40,869 nucleotides of DNA from Acidobacteriota bacterium (GTDB lineage Bacteria; Acidobacteriota; Terriglobia; Bryobacterales; Bryobacteraceae), in the NCBI GenBank assembly GCA_016213775.1, contig JACQZR010000148.1:1-40869 (forward strand), given 5' to 3'. This document shows, one piece after another, positions 33,999 through 40,869 of the stretch. The notes under the pieces were generated by a model. The model worked only from the letters and a program-made list of their open reading frames with translations. It did no database searches and was not told the origin of the DNA. A program made the translations under genes and the position numbers. The first letter of the stretch is position 1. The number at the start of each line of letters is the position of its first letter.

Positions 33999-34189
33999 GT
34001 CTTAGGGTAAGAGGATGTCGCCGACGGTCACGCGTATCAACCCGGCGCGCGCTTTTTTGCGCAAATTTCGCAGAAAGACTGGCTGCGGTTGGATAACGGC
34101 GCGCCGGCCAGGAGGGTGGCTGAAGGGAATCTTAGGAAAAAGATCCAGTTCGTGTAGTTGCAAATGCATCGCGTGGGTCTTAGAAGTGG

Positions 34190-35863
34190 ATGATCCGAGA
34201 GCTTAGTTTGTTGGCCTTGCTCGCGGTACCCGGGTGCGCCCAATTCCGCAACCTGGCGACCACCGATGACGGCAGTGTTGTCCTTTTCTCCACCACCCAA
34301 CGGCAAACGGATACGGAGCAGTACACATGGGAAAAGGTCTTCCGGGTCGATGCCGAGGGGCTGCACTTGGTTGAGCAACGCGAAAGGCTACCGGACGCCG
34401 CTAACTTCATGACCAACTTCTATCGGGTGGAAGGGGCGGCATTGAGTGGTGACGGGTCCGTTCTAGCACTCATCACTCGCCGGGACTGTATCTGGCCGGG
34501 AAGCAGTTGTTCGCTACAGGCATCGAAGGTTCACACAGAGATCGGCAGCGAAGTGCTCTGGGGGCAGGCGAGGCTGAGCCGGAATGGGCGGTACGCTGTT
34601 TCGTGTTGCGAGCGTGCAGTTGGCGGCGGCTTTGTGCTGCAGGATCTCGTAACAGGTACCACGCGCCGAATCACCTACTGGCACACCTTCAATCCCCGGA
34701 ACATTGTTTCCTCGACGGGCTTGGTCGCCCGAGGCAGCCTGACCACCGCCACTGTTGCGCTGATCGGGATCGAACACGAACGCGAATATCCTGTAAGCGC
34801 GGTTGCGGAGGAGGTGATGATCGACGACGGCGCCCGAATGCTCGTATATCAGAGCACACTTCCGGGGGGCTCCAAGCAGCTCACGAGAGTCGACCTTGCC
34901 ACCGGCCAGGAAACACCGTTCTTCTCAGCTCCCAACCTGACTTTGGTCGGGCTCAGCAACGATGGCAGTACCTTGGCCTTTCTGTCCCACCAACGCCTGT
35001 ATGCGATTCACACCGACGGATCGGGCCTGCGCCTCCTCACAAAGGAAGAGGAAACGGTCTCGGAGGCGACGCTCTCCGGTGACGGCGGCACTGCATACGC
35101 GGTGGCGGACGGAGCAATCGTAAAGATCAACCTGGAGACCGGAGAGAGCCGCATCGTCGTGAATGTCTCGCCGACATTAGTCTCAAATCCGCCATCCGTC
35201 CCAGTCGCCGGCTCGGCGCTTTGCGCTTCTGCCGCTCACCTTGATGCGACATTTCGACTGCGGCTCGACGGCCAACCGATTCCGACGCTGTTCCTTTCGC
35301 CGACCAAGATGTGCTATCAGATTCCGTGGGGGACGGTCGCCGGTTTTCACACGATGACCGCAACCATCGACACCGTTCGGCCGTTTGAACCGACAGCGCC
35401 AAGCGAACAAAAGGTCTACATCCAGCCGCCCTATGCGCAGTTCTTCACGCATCCACTCAAGTTCCCGGAGTGGTCGCTCGTCCCTATCGCTTCACACGAC
35501 GATGCCAGTCCCGTGACTTTCGAAAACCCGGCCCACGCGGGCGAGCTGATTCACTTCTCGATGACCGGACTTGGCCCTGTGTCTCCGGCTGTCGCCGACG
35601 GGGATCTGCCGGCTTCTCCATCCGTTGCGATACTGCCCTTCGGATGCAGCTTTGGGGAACATCGGGAGATCGACGCTGAAATTCCCTTTGCCGGGCTCGC
35701 GTCCGATCAAGTTGGATTTTATCGGGTGTCCATCCGCATGCCCGCCCGGATTCCCTTCACTCCGGCAGGCTATGTTCGGCTGTACTGCGGCGTCGCTGCA
35801 ACGGTACCGAACGGTGGCCTTCAGAATCGAGGAACGTCCGTGATTGTCCCAGTGGCTCAATAG
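34190..35863 (+). CDS. Exported TolB-like propeller protein with Solibacter-type C-terminal region
   Basis: 557 residues. The signal sequence (LSLLALLAVPGCAQF) has a Cys after AVPG that could be a lipobox, though Pro at -2 is unusual. Blades are seen in LATTDDGSVVLFSTT, AALSGDGSVLALITR, ARLSRNGRYAVSCCE, VGLSNDGSTLAFLSH and ATLSGDGGTAYAVAD. After residue 330 the text changes to PTKMCYQIPWGTVAGFHTMT and HAGELIHFSMTGLGPVSPAV, which resembles the last domain found on many Solibacter secreted proteins. It stands alone, between the ridA operon and the hicBA region. Its ligand is unknown. ATG 34190 has only a weak AGAAGTGG before it. Confidence 0.82.
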   Translation: MIRELSLLALLAVPGCAQFRNLATTDDGSVVLFSTTQRQTDTEQYTWEKVFRVDAEGLHLVEQRERLPDAANFMTNFYRVEGAALSGDGSVLALITRRDCIWPGSSCSLQASKVHTEIGSEVLWGQARLSRNGRYAVSCCERAVGGGFVLQDLVTGTTRRITYWHTFNPRNIVSSTGLVARGSLTTATVALIGIEHEREYPVSAVAEEVMIDDGARMLVYQSTLPGGSKQLTRVDLATGQETPFFSAPNLTLVGLSNDGSTLAFLSHQRLYAIHTDGSGLRLLTKEEETVSEATLSGDGGTAYAVADGAIVKINLETGESRIVVNVSPTLVSNPPSVPVAGSALCASAAHLDATFRLRLDGQPIPTLFLSPTKMCYQIPWGTVAGFHTMTATIDTVRPFEPTAPSEQKVYIQPPYAQFFTHPLKFPEWSLVPIASHDDASPVTFENPAHAGELIHFSMTGLGPVSPAVADGDLPASPSVAILPFGCSFGEHREIDAEIPFAGLASDQVGFYRVSIRMPARIPFTPAGYVRLYCGVAATVPNGGLQNRGTSVIVPVAQ

Positions 35864-36055
35864 AGCAGAATCCGCCTCCGTTTGCGAAGCAGCCATTAAG
35901 TTCCAGAACCAGATTTGTTTTGGGGTAGGTGCAGCGGTTGATCGCGCTTTCGCCCGCGAGCATGGCGGTTGGTGGCGGTTTGGGCTTCGAAGGCGTTCAG
36001 GATGGACGGGTTGATGGGTTGGGGTTGCCCTGTGGGCCAGGGGTGCTCAAGCGGC
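35864..36055. other. Gap before the duplicated segment
   Basis: About 190 bp with no supported gene. The plus strand is G-rich in its second half. On the minus strand a frame carrying PTGQPQPINPSILNAFEA looks protein-like but has no recognisable family and no start. Together with the following duplicated segment and repeat it makes a 474-bp stretch without an intact gene (35864-36337). Confidence 0.4.
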
Positions 36056-36260
36056 TTCATAGCTGCGGAGACTCGGCCTCGAAGTCGGAATCCAGTGTCC
36101 CGAAGCCTGGGTGATGAAGCGGTCGACGCGTTAAGCTTCCGCGGGAATGTAGCTGTAATGCCACGGCTCGTCGGGGCTCTTCAACGGCCCGTCGAACACC
36201 CTCCGGAGTTGTTGTTCACCGTCGTCACCGCGGCTTTCAATGCATCGTCTGTCCCCGTCG
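36056..36260 (+). repeat. Direct repeat A: copy of the 3' end of the M15-like gene
   Basis: Matches 36809-37016 in the same orientation, roughly 85-90% identical by eye, with a 6-bp and a few single-base differences. Shared landmarks are TTCATAGCTGCGGAG, GAATCCAGTGTCCCGAAGCC, TTAAGCTTCCGCGGGAATGT and AACGGCCCGTCGAACACC. The two copies start 753 bp apart and bracket the hicBA genes. The hairpin repeat begins at the very next base (36261). Confidence 0.9.
36131..36260 (-). pseudogene. 3'-end fragment of an M15-peptidase-like gene
   Basis: Within repeat A the minus strand encodes TDDALKAAVTTVNNNSGG, equal to residues near 215-231 of the intact neighbour at 36883-37650. It then loses the frame because of a 6-bp gap combined with local changes (CACCCTCCGG in place of CACCTTGCGCCCGG, plus strand). 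The TAA of the original gene is retained at 36133-36131. The catalytic motifs are upstream and absent, so this is a remnant. Confidence 0.8.
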
Positions 36261-36328
36261 CTGGTGCAAAAAGTTGCGTGCGAAACCTACACCCCGCGCT
36301 GGGAATCGAGAGCACGTGTGGGGCCGAA
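36261..36328 (-). repeat. Hairpin repeat, copy 2
   Basis: A 68-bp copy of the element at 33928-33998, in the same orientation. The first 20 bases and the last 19 are identical. In the stem, GCGTG pairs with CGCGC through one G-T wobble where copy 1 has GCGTG/CACGC, so pairing is kept despite the change. It lies between the pseudogene fragment and the stop codon of hicA. Confidence 0.8.
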
Positions 36329-36337
36329 TAGTGAGAG

Positions 36338-36526
36338 CTAGAACTTTGGGAGTAGTCCTGCTTGTTTGCACAACTGGTTTGCTGTGATGCGATCAATGGT
36401 ACGGTGACGCTTGACCGGAATGGTCTTGGTGTTGTTCGTGTAGATGGAGTGCTTGGCGCCTTCTCGGAGCAAGTAGTATCCGTTGGCTTCGAAGTGTTTG
36501 ATAAGATCGCGGCGTGGAACCGCCAT
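36338..36526 (-). CDS. hicA: HicA-type mRNA interferase toxin
   Basis: 62 residues with the small double-stranded-RNA-binding-like fold. RDLIKHFEANGYYLLREGAKHSIYTN contains the catalytic His in the G-x-x-H-x-x-Y/F motif, and TIPVKRHRTIDRITANQLCKQAGL is the usual ending with the second basic strand and helix. HicA cleaves mRNA and blocks growth until bound by HicB. ATG 36526 is 3 nt after the hicB TGA, so antitoxin is made first (hicBA order). Confidence 0.9.
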   Translation of the reverse strand: MAVPRRDLIKHFEANGYYLLREGAKHSIYTNNTKTIPVKRHRTIDRITANQLCKQAGLLPKF

Positions 36527-36529
36527 ATG

Positions 36530-36745
36530 TCATGCCTCGACGGCGATCTGTTCCAGGAGAGCGCTGCCGGGAGGGATGGATTTGCCTTGCTGATGGTAGG
36601 CTGCGATCATTTCGCGGAGGGCGTCCTGAAGCAGTTCACGGCATTCTTCCAGGGTTGCGCCTTCTGTGATGACTTCCGGCCAATCGACAAGTTGGCCCAT
36701 GTAGCCGGAAGGGATCTTTGTGTAGCTCCCTGTGTAAGTGCGCAT
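36530..36745 (-). CDS. hicB: HicB-type antitoxin
   Basis: 71 residues with the partial RNase-H-like fold of HicB: MRTYTGSYTKIPSGYMGQLV, DWPEVITEGATLEECRELLQ and a helix DALREMIAAYHQQ. The C-terminal DNA-binding domain of longer HicB proteins is absent, so autoregulation by this protein alone is doubtful. ATG 36745 is used; the frame continues upstream but that text is derived from repeat B and the M15-like gene. Together with hicA it forms a compact cassette between two direct repeats. Confidence 0.88.
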   Translation of the reverse strand: MRTYTGSYTKIPSGYMGQLVDWPEVITEGATLEECRELLQDALREMIAAYHQQGKSIPPGSALLEQIAVEA

Positions 36746-36808
36746 GTCTCTATTGTCGCTCACGCGGCGACGGCGGGGCTGACTCGGGCCGGAGATTCCT
36801 GTTCCGTA

Positions 36809-37016
36809 TTCATAGCTGCGGAGCTCGGTTTCGAAGGCGGAATCCAGTGTCCCGAAGCCCGGGTGATGAAGCGGCCGACGTGTTAAGCTTCCGCGGGAAT
36901 GTAGCTGTAATGCCAGGGCTCGTCCGGGCTCTTCAACGGCCCGTCGAACACCTTGCGCCCGGAGTTGTTGTTCACGGTCGTCACGGCGGCTTTCAACGCA
37001 TCGTCCGCGCCCGTCG
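36809..37016 (+). repeat. Direct repeat B: 3' end of the intact M15-like gene
   Basis: The second copy of the repeat described at 36056-36260. It covers the last 134 bp of the intact M15-like gene plus 74 bp downstream of its stop codon. The first 60 bp lie between hicB and that stop. Because this copy is part of a full gene, it is probably the original. Confidence 0.9.
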
Positions 37017-37650
37017 ACCGCCAGTAATCCGCGCCACCAGAATGTAGAACCTTGTTGCCATTCTGCGTCACATGGAAATCGATCGCCTTGAGATGCCCGT
37101 GAGCGGACAACCCCGGCGTGGCGTTCGTTGCGGCCGGCAGGTTCTTCGCTTCCTCGGTGATCATCTTCACAAAACTCTCTACCGATGGCAGATCCGGCGT
37201 ATCGGGGTATTCTGCGAGTTTGTTGTCGACAAAGTCCCATAGCTTCTTGCCGATGGTCTTAGCGGACCCGTTGTTATTCCAGAGCTTGATCTGTTCTTCC
37301 AGGCTGCGAGGCTTTGCCCTCGCCACCAGCTTGTACGATTTGGCTGACATCTCACTGCGCGCATCGAAGGCGGACCGCACTTTATCGATGAACGCCTTCG
37401 CGGTTTTCTGCTCCTCCGAACCCTTGAAGGCTTTGATTTCGTCCGACGACCATGCCCAGACATCGTCAAAGTCCTTACCTGCGGCCTGGAACCGAAGGTA
37501 TCCGCGTAGGGCTGCCAGACGGCGGAATTTGTTGGGAATCTTGAACATCACGACGCAATACACGTCGAAATCGAAGATCAGTTTCGTTGCCGCCCAAGTC
37601 ATGTAGGTGTCCAACTTGGCGTTCATCTCCGGGCTTTCATCCAGCTTCAT
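36883..37650 (-). CDS. Peptidase M15-like protein (D-Ala-D-Ala carboxypeptidase/endolysin type)
   Basis: 255 residues; AGGAGG lies 7 nt before ATG 37650. The zinc-site pattern of M15 peptidases is present in the last third: SAHGHLKAIDF (H184, D191) and EPWHYSY (H247), matching the family's S-x-H-x(4)-A-x-D and E-P-W-H. The first 170 residues are helical and unassigned. No signal peptide is visible, so export, if any, would need another route, as for phage-type endolysins. Peptidoglycan peptide cleavage is the expected activity. Its 3' end is duplicated at 36056-36260. Confidence 0.7.
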   Translation of the reverse strand: MKLDESPEMNAKLDTYMTWAATKLIFDFDVYCVVMFKIPNKFRRLAALRGYLRFQAAGKDFDDVWAWSSDEIKAFKGSEEQKTAKAFIDKVRSAFDARSEMSAKSYKLVARAKPRSLEEQIKLWNNNGSAKTIGKKLWDFVDNKLAEYPDTPDLPSVESFVKMITEEAKNLPAATNATPGLSAHGHLKAIDFHVTQNGNKVLHSGGADYWRSTGADDALKAAVTTVNNNSGRKVFDGPLKSPDEPWHYSYIPAEA

Positions 37651-37737
37651 GTAGAACCTCCTCTGCTTAACAGATGTGCGCAACGGCGTCGAAACCAGTC
37701 AGCAGGCGCAAAAAATCCCCGCCAAGGGCGCTGGAGC

Positions 37738-37769
37738 TTGCCCGGCAGCCGGGCTGCCGCCTGTATAAT
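37738..37769 (+). promoter_or_regulatory. Promoter with palindromic operator candidate
   Basis: TATAAT (37764-37769) is a perfect -10 ending 6 nt before ATG 37776. TTGCCC (37738-37743) is a possible -35 but 20 nt away. Between them GGCAGCC-G-GGCTGCC (37744-37758) is a perfect 15-bp palindrome, placed where a repressor or MerR-type activator would act on a long spacer. Confidence 0.5.
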
Positions 37770-37775
37770 GCTCTA

Positions 37776-39656
37776 ATGCTGTTCGATCGATCTGGGAGCG
37801 ATCGCAACCCCAAATCACGGGCATCCGGCCCGCCCTTGCCGGACGCCGTACGTGGGCAGCTCGAAAAGACGTTATCCAGCAAGACGTTCGAAAGTTCTCC
37901 ACAACTCTGCCGGTTCCTTCGGTTTCTCGTGGATCAGGAAATTGCGGGGCGCGGGGCGGAACTGAAGGAGTTCGTCCTGGCCATGGAGGTGTTTGGCAAG
38001 GGCGACTCTTTCGACCCCCGCGTGGACACTGTTGTTCGGACGGAGGCTCGCCGGCTGCGTCAGAAGCTGATGGAGTATTACCAGTCCGAAGGCCGGGGCG
38101 ACGCGATCGAGATCATCTTGCCTAAGGGGTGCTACCGCGCAGTCTTCCAGCCGCCGCGCCCAGAGGTTAGCTCGCCGTCACGGTCGTCAACAGTTCCGCA
38201 CCGTTCATCCCGCTGGATCGCCACGGCTATCGGTATTTCCCTCCTTGCGGCAGGCGGGTACTGGCTGTGGGCGCGCCGCCAACCTGCCGGTCGTGTCCGA
38301 CTTCCGTCAATTGCCGTAATTCCGCTCGAGAGTCTCTCTGCCGACCCGGAGCAGGAGCACTTCGCGGATGGAATGACAGACGCACTCGTCACGGATTTGG
38401 CGAAGATCCAAGCTTTGTCGGTGATTTCTCGCACTTCGATGTTGCAGTACAAGAAAACGAAGAAGCGAGTCCTGGAGATCGGGCGCGAGTTGAAAGCTGA
38501 TTACGTTGTTGAGGGGACGGTCACACGCGCGGGCGACCGGATCCGGATTACGGCGCAATTGATCGCCGCTCCAAGTGACCGTCATCTGTGGGCGGACAGC
38601 TTCGAACGCTCGGGGCGAGACATTTTGGGGATGCAGGGCGAGATCGCGCAGGCAATTGCCAATCACGTCCACATTCGTATCACTCCCCAGGAGCATGCGC
38701 GGCTTGGCGAGCGCCCCGTGAGCTTCGAGGCTTGGGATCTTTATTCGAGAGGCAGGTCCGAGTGGCAGACGCGGGAAATGGACCGGCTATACAAGAGCGT
38801 CGACTATTTCAAACAGGCAATTGCGAGAGAGCAGCGTTATGCACGGGCTTTTGCCGGATTGGCCGATTCCTATTTCGCGATCGAGAGCCGGACGGACCGG
38901 CAGGACTTCCTGGCTCTTGGATGTGAAGCCTCGAAGAAAGCCGTGGAGTTGGACGCCAATCTTGGAGAAGCCCACGCGACTCTATCAAGCTGCGCAGACG
39001 ATTGGGCTTGGTCCGAACGGGAGCGGCATTACCGGCGCTCGCTCGAACTCAGTCCCGGATATGCTACCGGCCACGCCTGGTATGGCGGGCTTCTGATCGC
39101 CACTGGCCGGTTCGAGGCGGGTCTGGCTGAGATCCGGCACGCCGTGGAACTCGACCCCCTGGCTCCCGCTATCCGCGGGGCGTTGGGTTGGGCGCTCTAC
39201 ATAACACGCCGCTACGATGATGCGATCGCCCAGAACCGGCGGACTCTGGAGATCTTTCCGAATTCCGTCGAAGCCCACTTGCATCTGGGGCTGGCGTACA
39301 CCGCCAAAAGGATGCACCCGGACGCGATAGCGATCCTGGAGAAAGCGATGAAACTGACAGCGGGTGGGCCACCGGTTGCAACCCTGCTCGCCCACGCTCA
39401 CGCGCGGGCCGGAAATATCCGTCCCGCAAGACGGCTCCTCGAAGATTTCGAGAAACGTGAGGGAATTGCTCCCATCCTGTTCGGTCTCCTTTACATGGAT
39501 ACCGGTGACAAAGATCGAGCCTTCGAATGGTTCGACAGGGCCGTCGAGCGGCGCTCCCGGTTCAGCGATGAGTTGAAGGTGGAACCGATGTACGAACCGC
39601 TTCGCTCCGATCCGCGCTGGGCACTTCTGCTTCGCAAGATGAACCTGACCAACTAG
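37776..39656 (+). CDS. Winged-helix / TolB-like / TPR regulatory protein
   Basis: 626 residues. An N-terminal DNA-binding-like region (about 34-125) contains LCRFLRFLVDQEIAGRGAEL, FVLAMEVFGKGDSFDPRVDT and ARRLRQKLMEYYQSEGR, typical of acidobacterial and planctomycete proteins in the CadC/adenylate-cyclase-associated group. One membrane helix follows (WIATAIGISLLAAGGYWLW, 147-165). A TolB-like domain comes next (FADGMTDALVTDLAKIQALS, DYVVEGTVTRAGDRIRITAQ), then TPR repeats to the end. The layout suggests a membrane-bound transcription regulator, though no cyclase domain is present. ATG 37776 is used because of the -10 element just ahead, so the mRNA is probably leaderless; the longer frame from 37674 lacks family similarity. 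Confidence 0.87.
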   Translation: MLFDRSGSDRNPKSRASGPPLPDAVRGQLEKTLSSKTFESSPQLCRFLRFLVDQEIAGRGAELKEFVLAMEVFGKGDSFDPRVDTVVRTEARRLRQKLMEYYQSEGRGDAIEIILPKGCYRAVFQPPRPEVSSPSRSSTVPHRSSRWIATAIGISLLAAGGYWLWARRQPAGRVRLPSIAVIPLESLSADPEQEHFADGMTDALVTDLAKIQALSVISRTSMLQYKKTKKRVLEIGRELKADYVVEGTVTRAGDRIRITAQLIAAPSDRHLWADSFERSGRDILGMQGEIAQAIANHVHIRITPQEHARLGERPVSFEAWDLYSRGRSEWQTREMDRLYKSVDYFKQAIAREQRYARAFAGLADSYFAIESRTDRQDFLALGCEASKKAVELDANLGEAHATLSSCADDWAWSERERHYRRSLELSPGYATGHAWYGGLLIATGRFEAGLAEIRHAVELDPLAPAIRGALGWALYITRRYDDAIAQNRRTLEIFPNSVEAHLHLGLAYTAKRMHPDAIAILEKAMKLTAGGPPVATLLAHAHARAGNIRPARRLLEDFEKREGIAPILFGLLYMDTGDKDRAFEWFDRAVERRSRFSDELKVEPMYEPLRSDPRWALLLRKMNLTN

Positions 39657-39691
39657 TCAAGGGCTTCGCCCTTGATATCCCTTGGGGATAT
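39657..39691 (+). terminator. Two adjacent perfect hairpins after the TPR gene
   Basis: TCAAGGGC-TTC-GCCCTTGA (39657-39675) follows the stop codon directly, and ATATCCC-TTG-GGGATAT (39675-39691) comes next, sharing one base. They lie between convergent genes and probably end transcription from both sides. There is no T-run. Confidence 0.55.
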
Positions 39692-39703
39692 AGAAGCCAG
39701 AAG

Positions 39704-40051
39704 TCAAGAAGCCAGAACGGCAGTTGTGTAGGCGTTCAGCATTTTGCTGACTTCCTCAATCGAAGCGGTCAGAGCGGAAGTGTCACCGTAACCGAGATCT
39801 TGCGCCAGGATCAAGTAGTAGCGGCATTCCTCCAGTGAGCTTTCCGCAATGTTCAAGAACCGCACCTTGTCCGCTTTCCCGCGCCGCCGGAACCCCTCGG
39901 CGATGTTGGCTGGTACGGAAACCGCCGCGCGCCGCCATTGCTGGGATAACCCGTAGTCCCCGACCCGCCCACCTTCGCCCCACCCCGTAATCCTGCCTGC
40001 TCCACGAACTCCGGTGGAAACACCTCGCAATCCACAAACTCGCACAAACAC
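39704..40051 (-). CDS. Four-helix-bundle protein (23S rRNA intervening-sequence type), N-terminus damaged
   Basis: 115 residues. The core is characteristic: DYGLSQQWRRAAVSVPANIAEG, then FLNIAESSLEECRYYLILAQDLGY and a last helix SIEEVSKMLNAYTTAVL. Family members normally open with a helix of the FEDLEVWQKAR kind. Here the first 30 residues are Gly/Arg-rich and do not fit, while another frame on the same strand reads CEFVDCEVFPPEFVEQAG, a plausible first helix. A frameshift near 39990 is therefore likely, and the GTG 40051 start is uncertain. The function of the family is unknown. Confidence 0.6.
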   Translation of the reverse strand: MFVRVCGLRGVSTGVRGAGRITGWGEGGRVGDYGLSQQWRRAAVSVPANIAEGFRRRGKADKVRFLNIAESSLEECRYYLILAQDLGYGDTSALTASIEEVSKMLNAYTTAVLAS

Positions 40052-40601
40052 TGGCGCTTCCGGCTATATTGTGGCCAAGGATGTGACCTGAGCACTTCTG
40101 CAGTGCGGGCGCGAGAGGGAGTCTACCTCTGGGCAGTCTCCAGCGCGAATAAAGCCCGGGCGGGCACCGAAAACGTTCCCACTCCTGCCCGCCTGGCTCC
40201 CATATCTCGTCCCCTGCAAGCGGCGCATCCACTCGGCCGCCCGCATTTTCATTCGGATCTAATGTTAGCCACACCCTATCCATGTCCTAACATACCGGTT
40301 CAAGCATCCCATTCGAGCAAACCTCTAACTGCTCCGTATACCACACTTCAACGTTCAGCGACAAACCTCGCATATGAATCACGGCCTTGTTGTTAGTCGC
40401 GGAAGGGACGCCCGTTACATACGGCTCCTACCTTCAGTCTTGGCGTCGAAGCGGGCGTCAGGGTACGGATGCAAAATCCGCGGTGAACTAAACCGCTTCG
40501 CGGTATCGCCCCGTTGCCTTCGCCAACAGAATGTACCCCTTCGAATCGTGGATGCACCGCCATTTGAGCAGTTCGCCGCCCGCGGCCACCTCCCGGCAAT
40601 C
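40052..40601. other. Gap without a supported gene
   Basis: Several short open frames exist on both strands but none has a recognisable family or a good ribosome binding site. The base composition is mixed, unlike the strongly skewed genes of the window. The minus-strand frame at 40415-40657 looks like non-coding sequence read by chance, possibly derived from a mobile element, which I cannot establish. Confidence 0.4.
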
Positions 40602-40647
40602 GCGTTTGTCCCCGCCTTCGGCGGGAACACGCCTTTATAAATTTTTG
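40602..40647 (+). terminator. Terminator-like hairpin with T-rich tail
   Basis: CCCGCC-TTC-GGCGGG (40611-40625) is a perfect 6-bp stem, extendable with mismatches by GCGT/ACGC on either side, and is followed by CTTTATAAATTTTTG. It resembles an intrinsic terminator for plus-strand transcription entering from the gap, ahead of the endonuclease gene. Confidence 0.5.
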
Positions 40648-40695
40648 CCCCAGTCATACTATAGAAATGTTTGAAACAGTCGATCTATATAATGT

Positions 40696-40869
40696 ATGGT
40701 AACCTCACTCCTCTTCCTCGCAATCCAAACCCTCAGCGCCCAGCCCAACCGCTTCGGTCTCCCCACCTGCACCGCCCCAGATCAACAACTCGCTACCCGC
40801 TCCGCCTTCACCATCTGCCTCAGCAATACCCACCGAGTCCCCGTCTGGACCGCCTACCAGCTCACCCCC
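40696..40869 (+). CDS. DNA/RNA non-specific endonuclease (NucA type), 3' partial
   Basis: ATG 40696 opens a frame that runs to the window end (58 codons). A signal-like start (MVTSLLFLAIQTLSAQ) is followed by NRFGLPTC and then FTICLSNTHRVPVWTAYQLT, the first strands of the beta-beta-alpha-metal nuclease family, which typically contains a Y/F-x-V/I-x-Y-x(4)-R-x-P-x-W-x-A-Y-x-L-T pattern. The catalytic DRGH-like motif would lie further downstream, outside the window. TATATAAT lies just before the ATG (40686-40693), too close for a normal leader. Codons are C-rich, as in the first 18 kb. Confidence 0.7.
   Translation, partial: MVTSLLFLAIQTLSAQPNRFGLPTCTAPDQQLATRSAFTICLSNTHRVPVWTAYQLTP

Noticed and set aside
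34015-34206. 63-codon open frame upstream of the exported propeller gene
   Set aside because: No ribosome binding site, basic low-complexity product and overlap with the next gene's start; best seen as chance.
36746-37240. N-terminal extension of HicB
   Set aside because: The added residues come from repeat B and from an out-of-frame reading of the M15-like gene; the HicB fold begins at ATG 36745.
40374-40657. Short open frames on both strands, suspected mobile-element (group II intron) remnant
   Set aside because: No domain V, reverse transcriptase motif or terminal repeats can be shown; the resemblance is too vague to name.

Overview
The window looks like chromosomal DNA from a GC-rich soil acidobacterium of the Solibacter/Bryobacter type (Bryobacteraceae). 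This is inferred from gene content, not from a marker gene. The signs are a Pkn-type Ser/Thr kinase overlapping an ECF sigma gene, PadR regulators paired with long ADOP/MacB-like permeases, winged-helix/TolB/TPR proteins, a beta-propeller protein ending in a Solibacter-type C-terminal domain (TIGR03437-like), and a DUF1549/DUF1553 - DUF1501 - WD40 - PPC cluster. No tRNA, rRNA, CRISPR array or complete insertion sequence was seen.

Layout. 1-5.2 kb: the tail of a TPR protein, a DUF1559 prepilin-like protein, the kinase and its sigma factor, then the remains of a decayed PadR-permease pair. 5.2-12.5 kb: an intact PadR-permease pair with a readable promoter, an ankyrin protein with a probable frameshift, a DUF998 membrane protein, a TolC-like protein, a possible structured RNA and a GNAT acetyltransferase. 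12.5-20.4 kb: a large Asp-box/SBBP propeller protein, an overlapping pair made of a ComEC-like metallo-beta-lactamase-fold protein and a thermolysin-like metallopeptidase, then a small membrane coiled-coil protein facing two poorly known genes, the second resembling the Stv family. 20.5-26.65 kb: a tight plus-strand operon with a Na+/solute symporter, a small membrane protein, galactokinase, a YtcJ-like amidohydrolase and a TolB-like propeller, suggesting uptake and metabolism of galactose or galactose-containing compounds. 26.65-33.9 kb: a minus-strand operon read as RidA-like protein, DUF1549/1553 cytochrome-like protein, DUF1501 protein, WD40 protein and PPC-domain protein. 34.2-40.9 kb: an exported propeller protein, a hicBA toxin-antitoxin cassette lying between two direct copies of the 3' end of an M15-peptidase-like gene, that peptidase gene, a winged-helix/TolB/TPR regulator, a four-helix-bundle protein, and the start of a NucA-type endonuclease.

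Three patterns cut across genes. The plus strand is C-rich from 1 to about 18.7 kb and G-rich from about 20.4 to 33.9 kb whatever the gene direction. Several genes have a -10-like hexamer about 6 nt before the start codon, suggesting leaderless mRNAs. A 68-71 bp hairpin repeat occurs upstream of ridA and again beside hicA.
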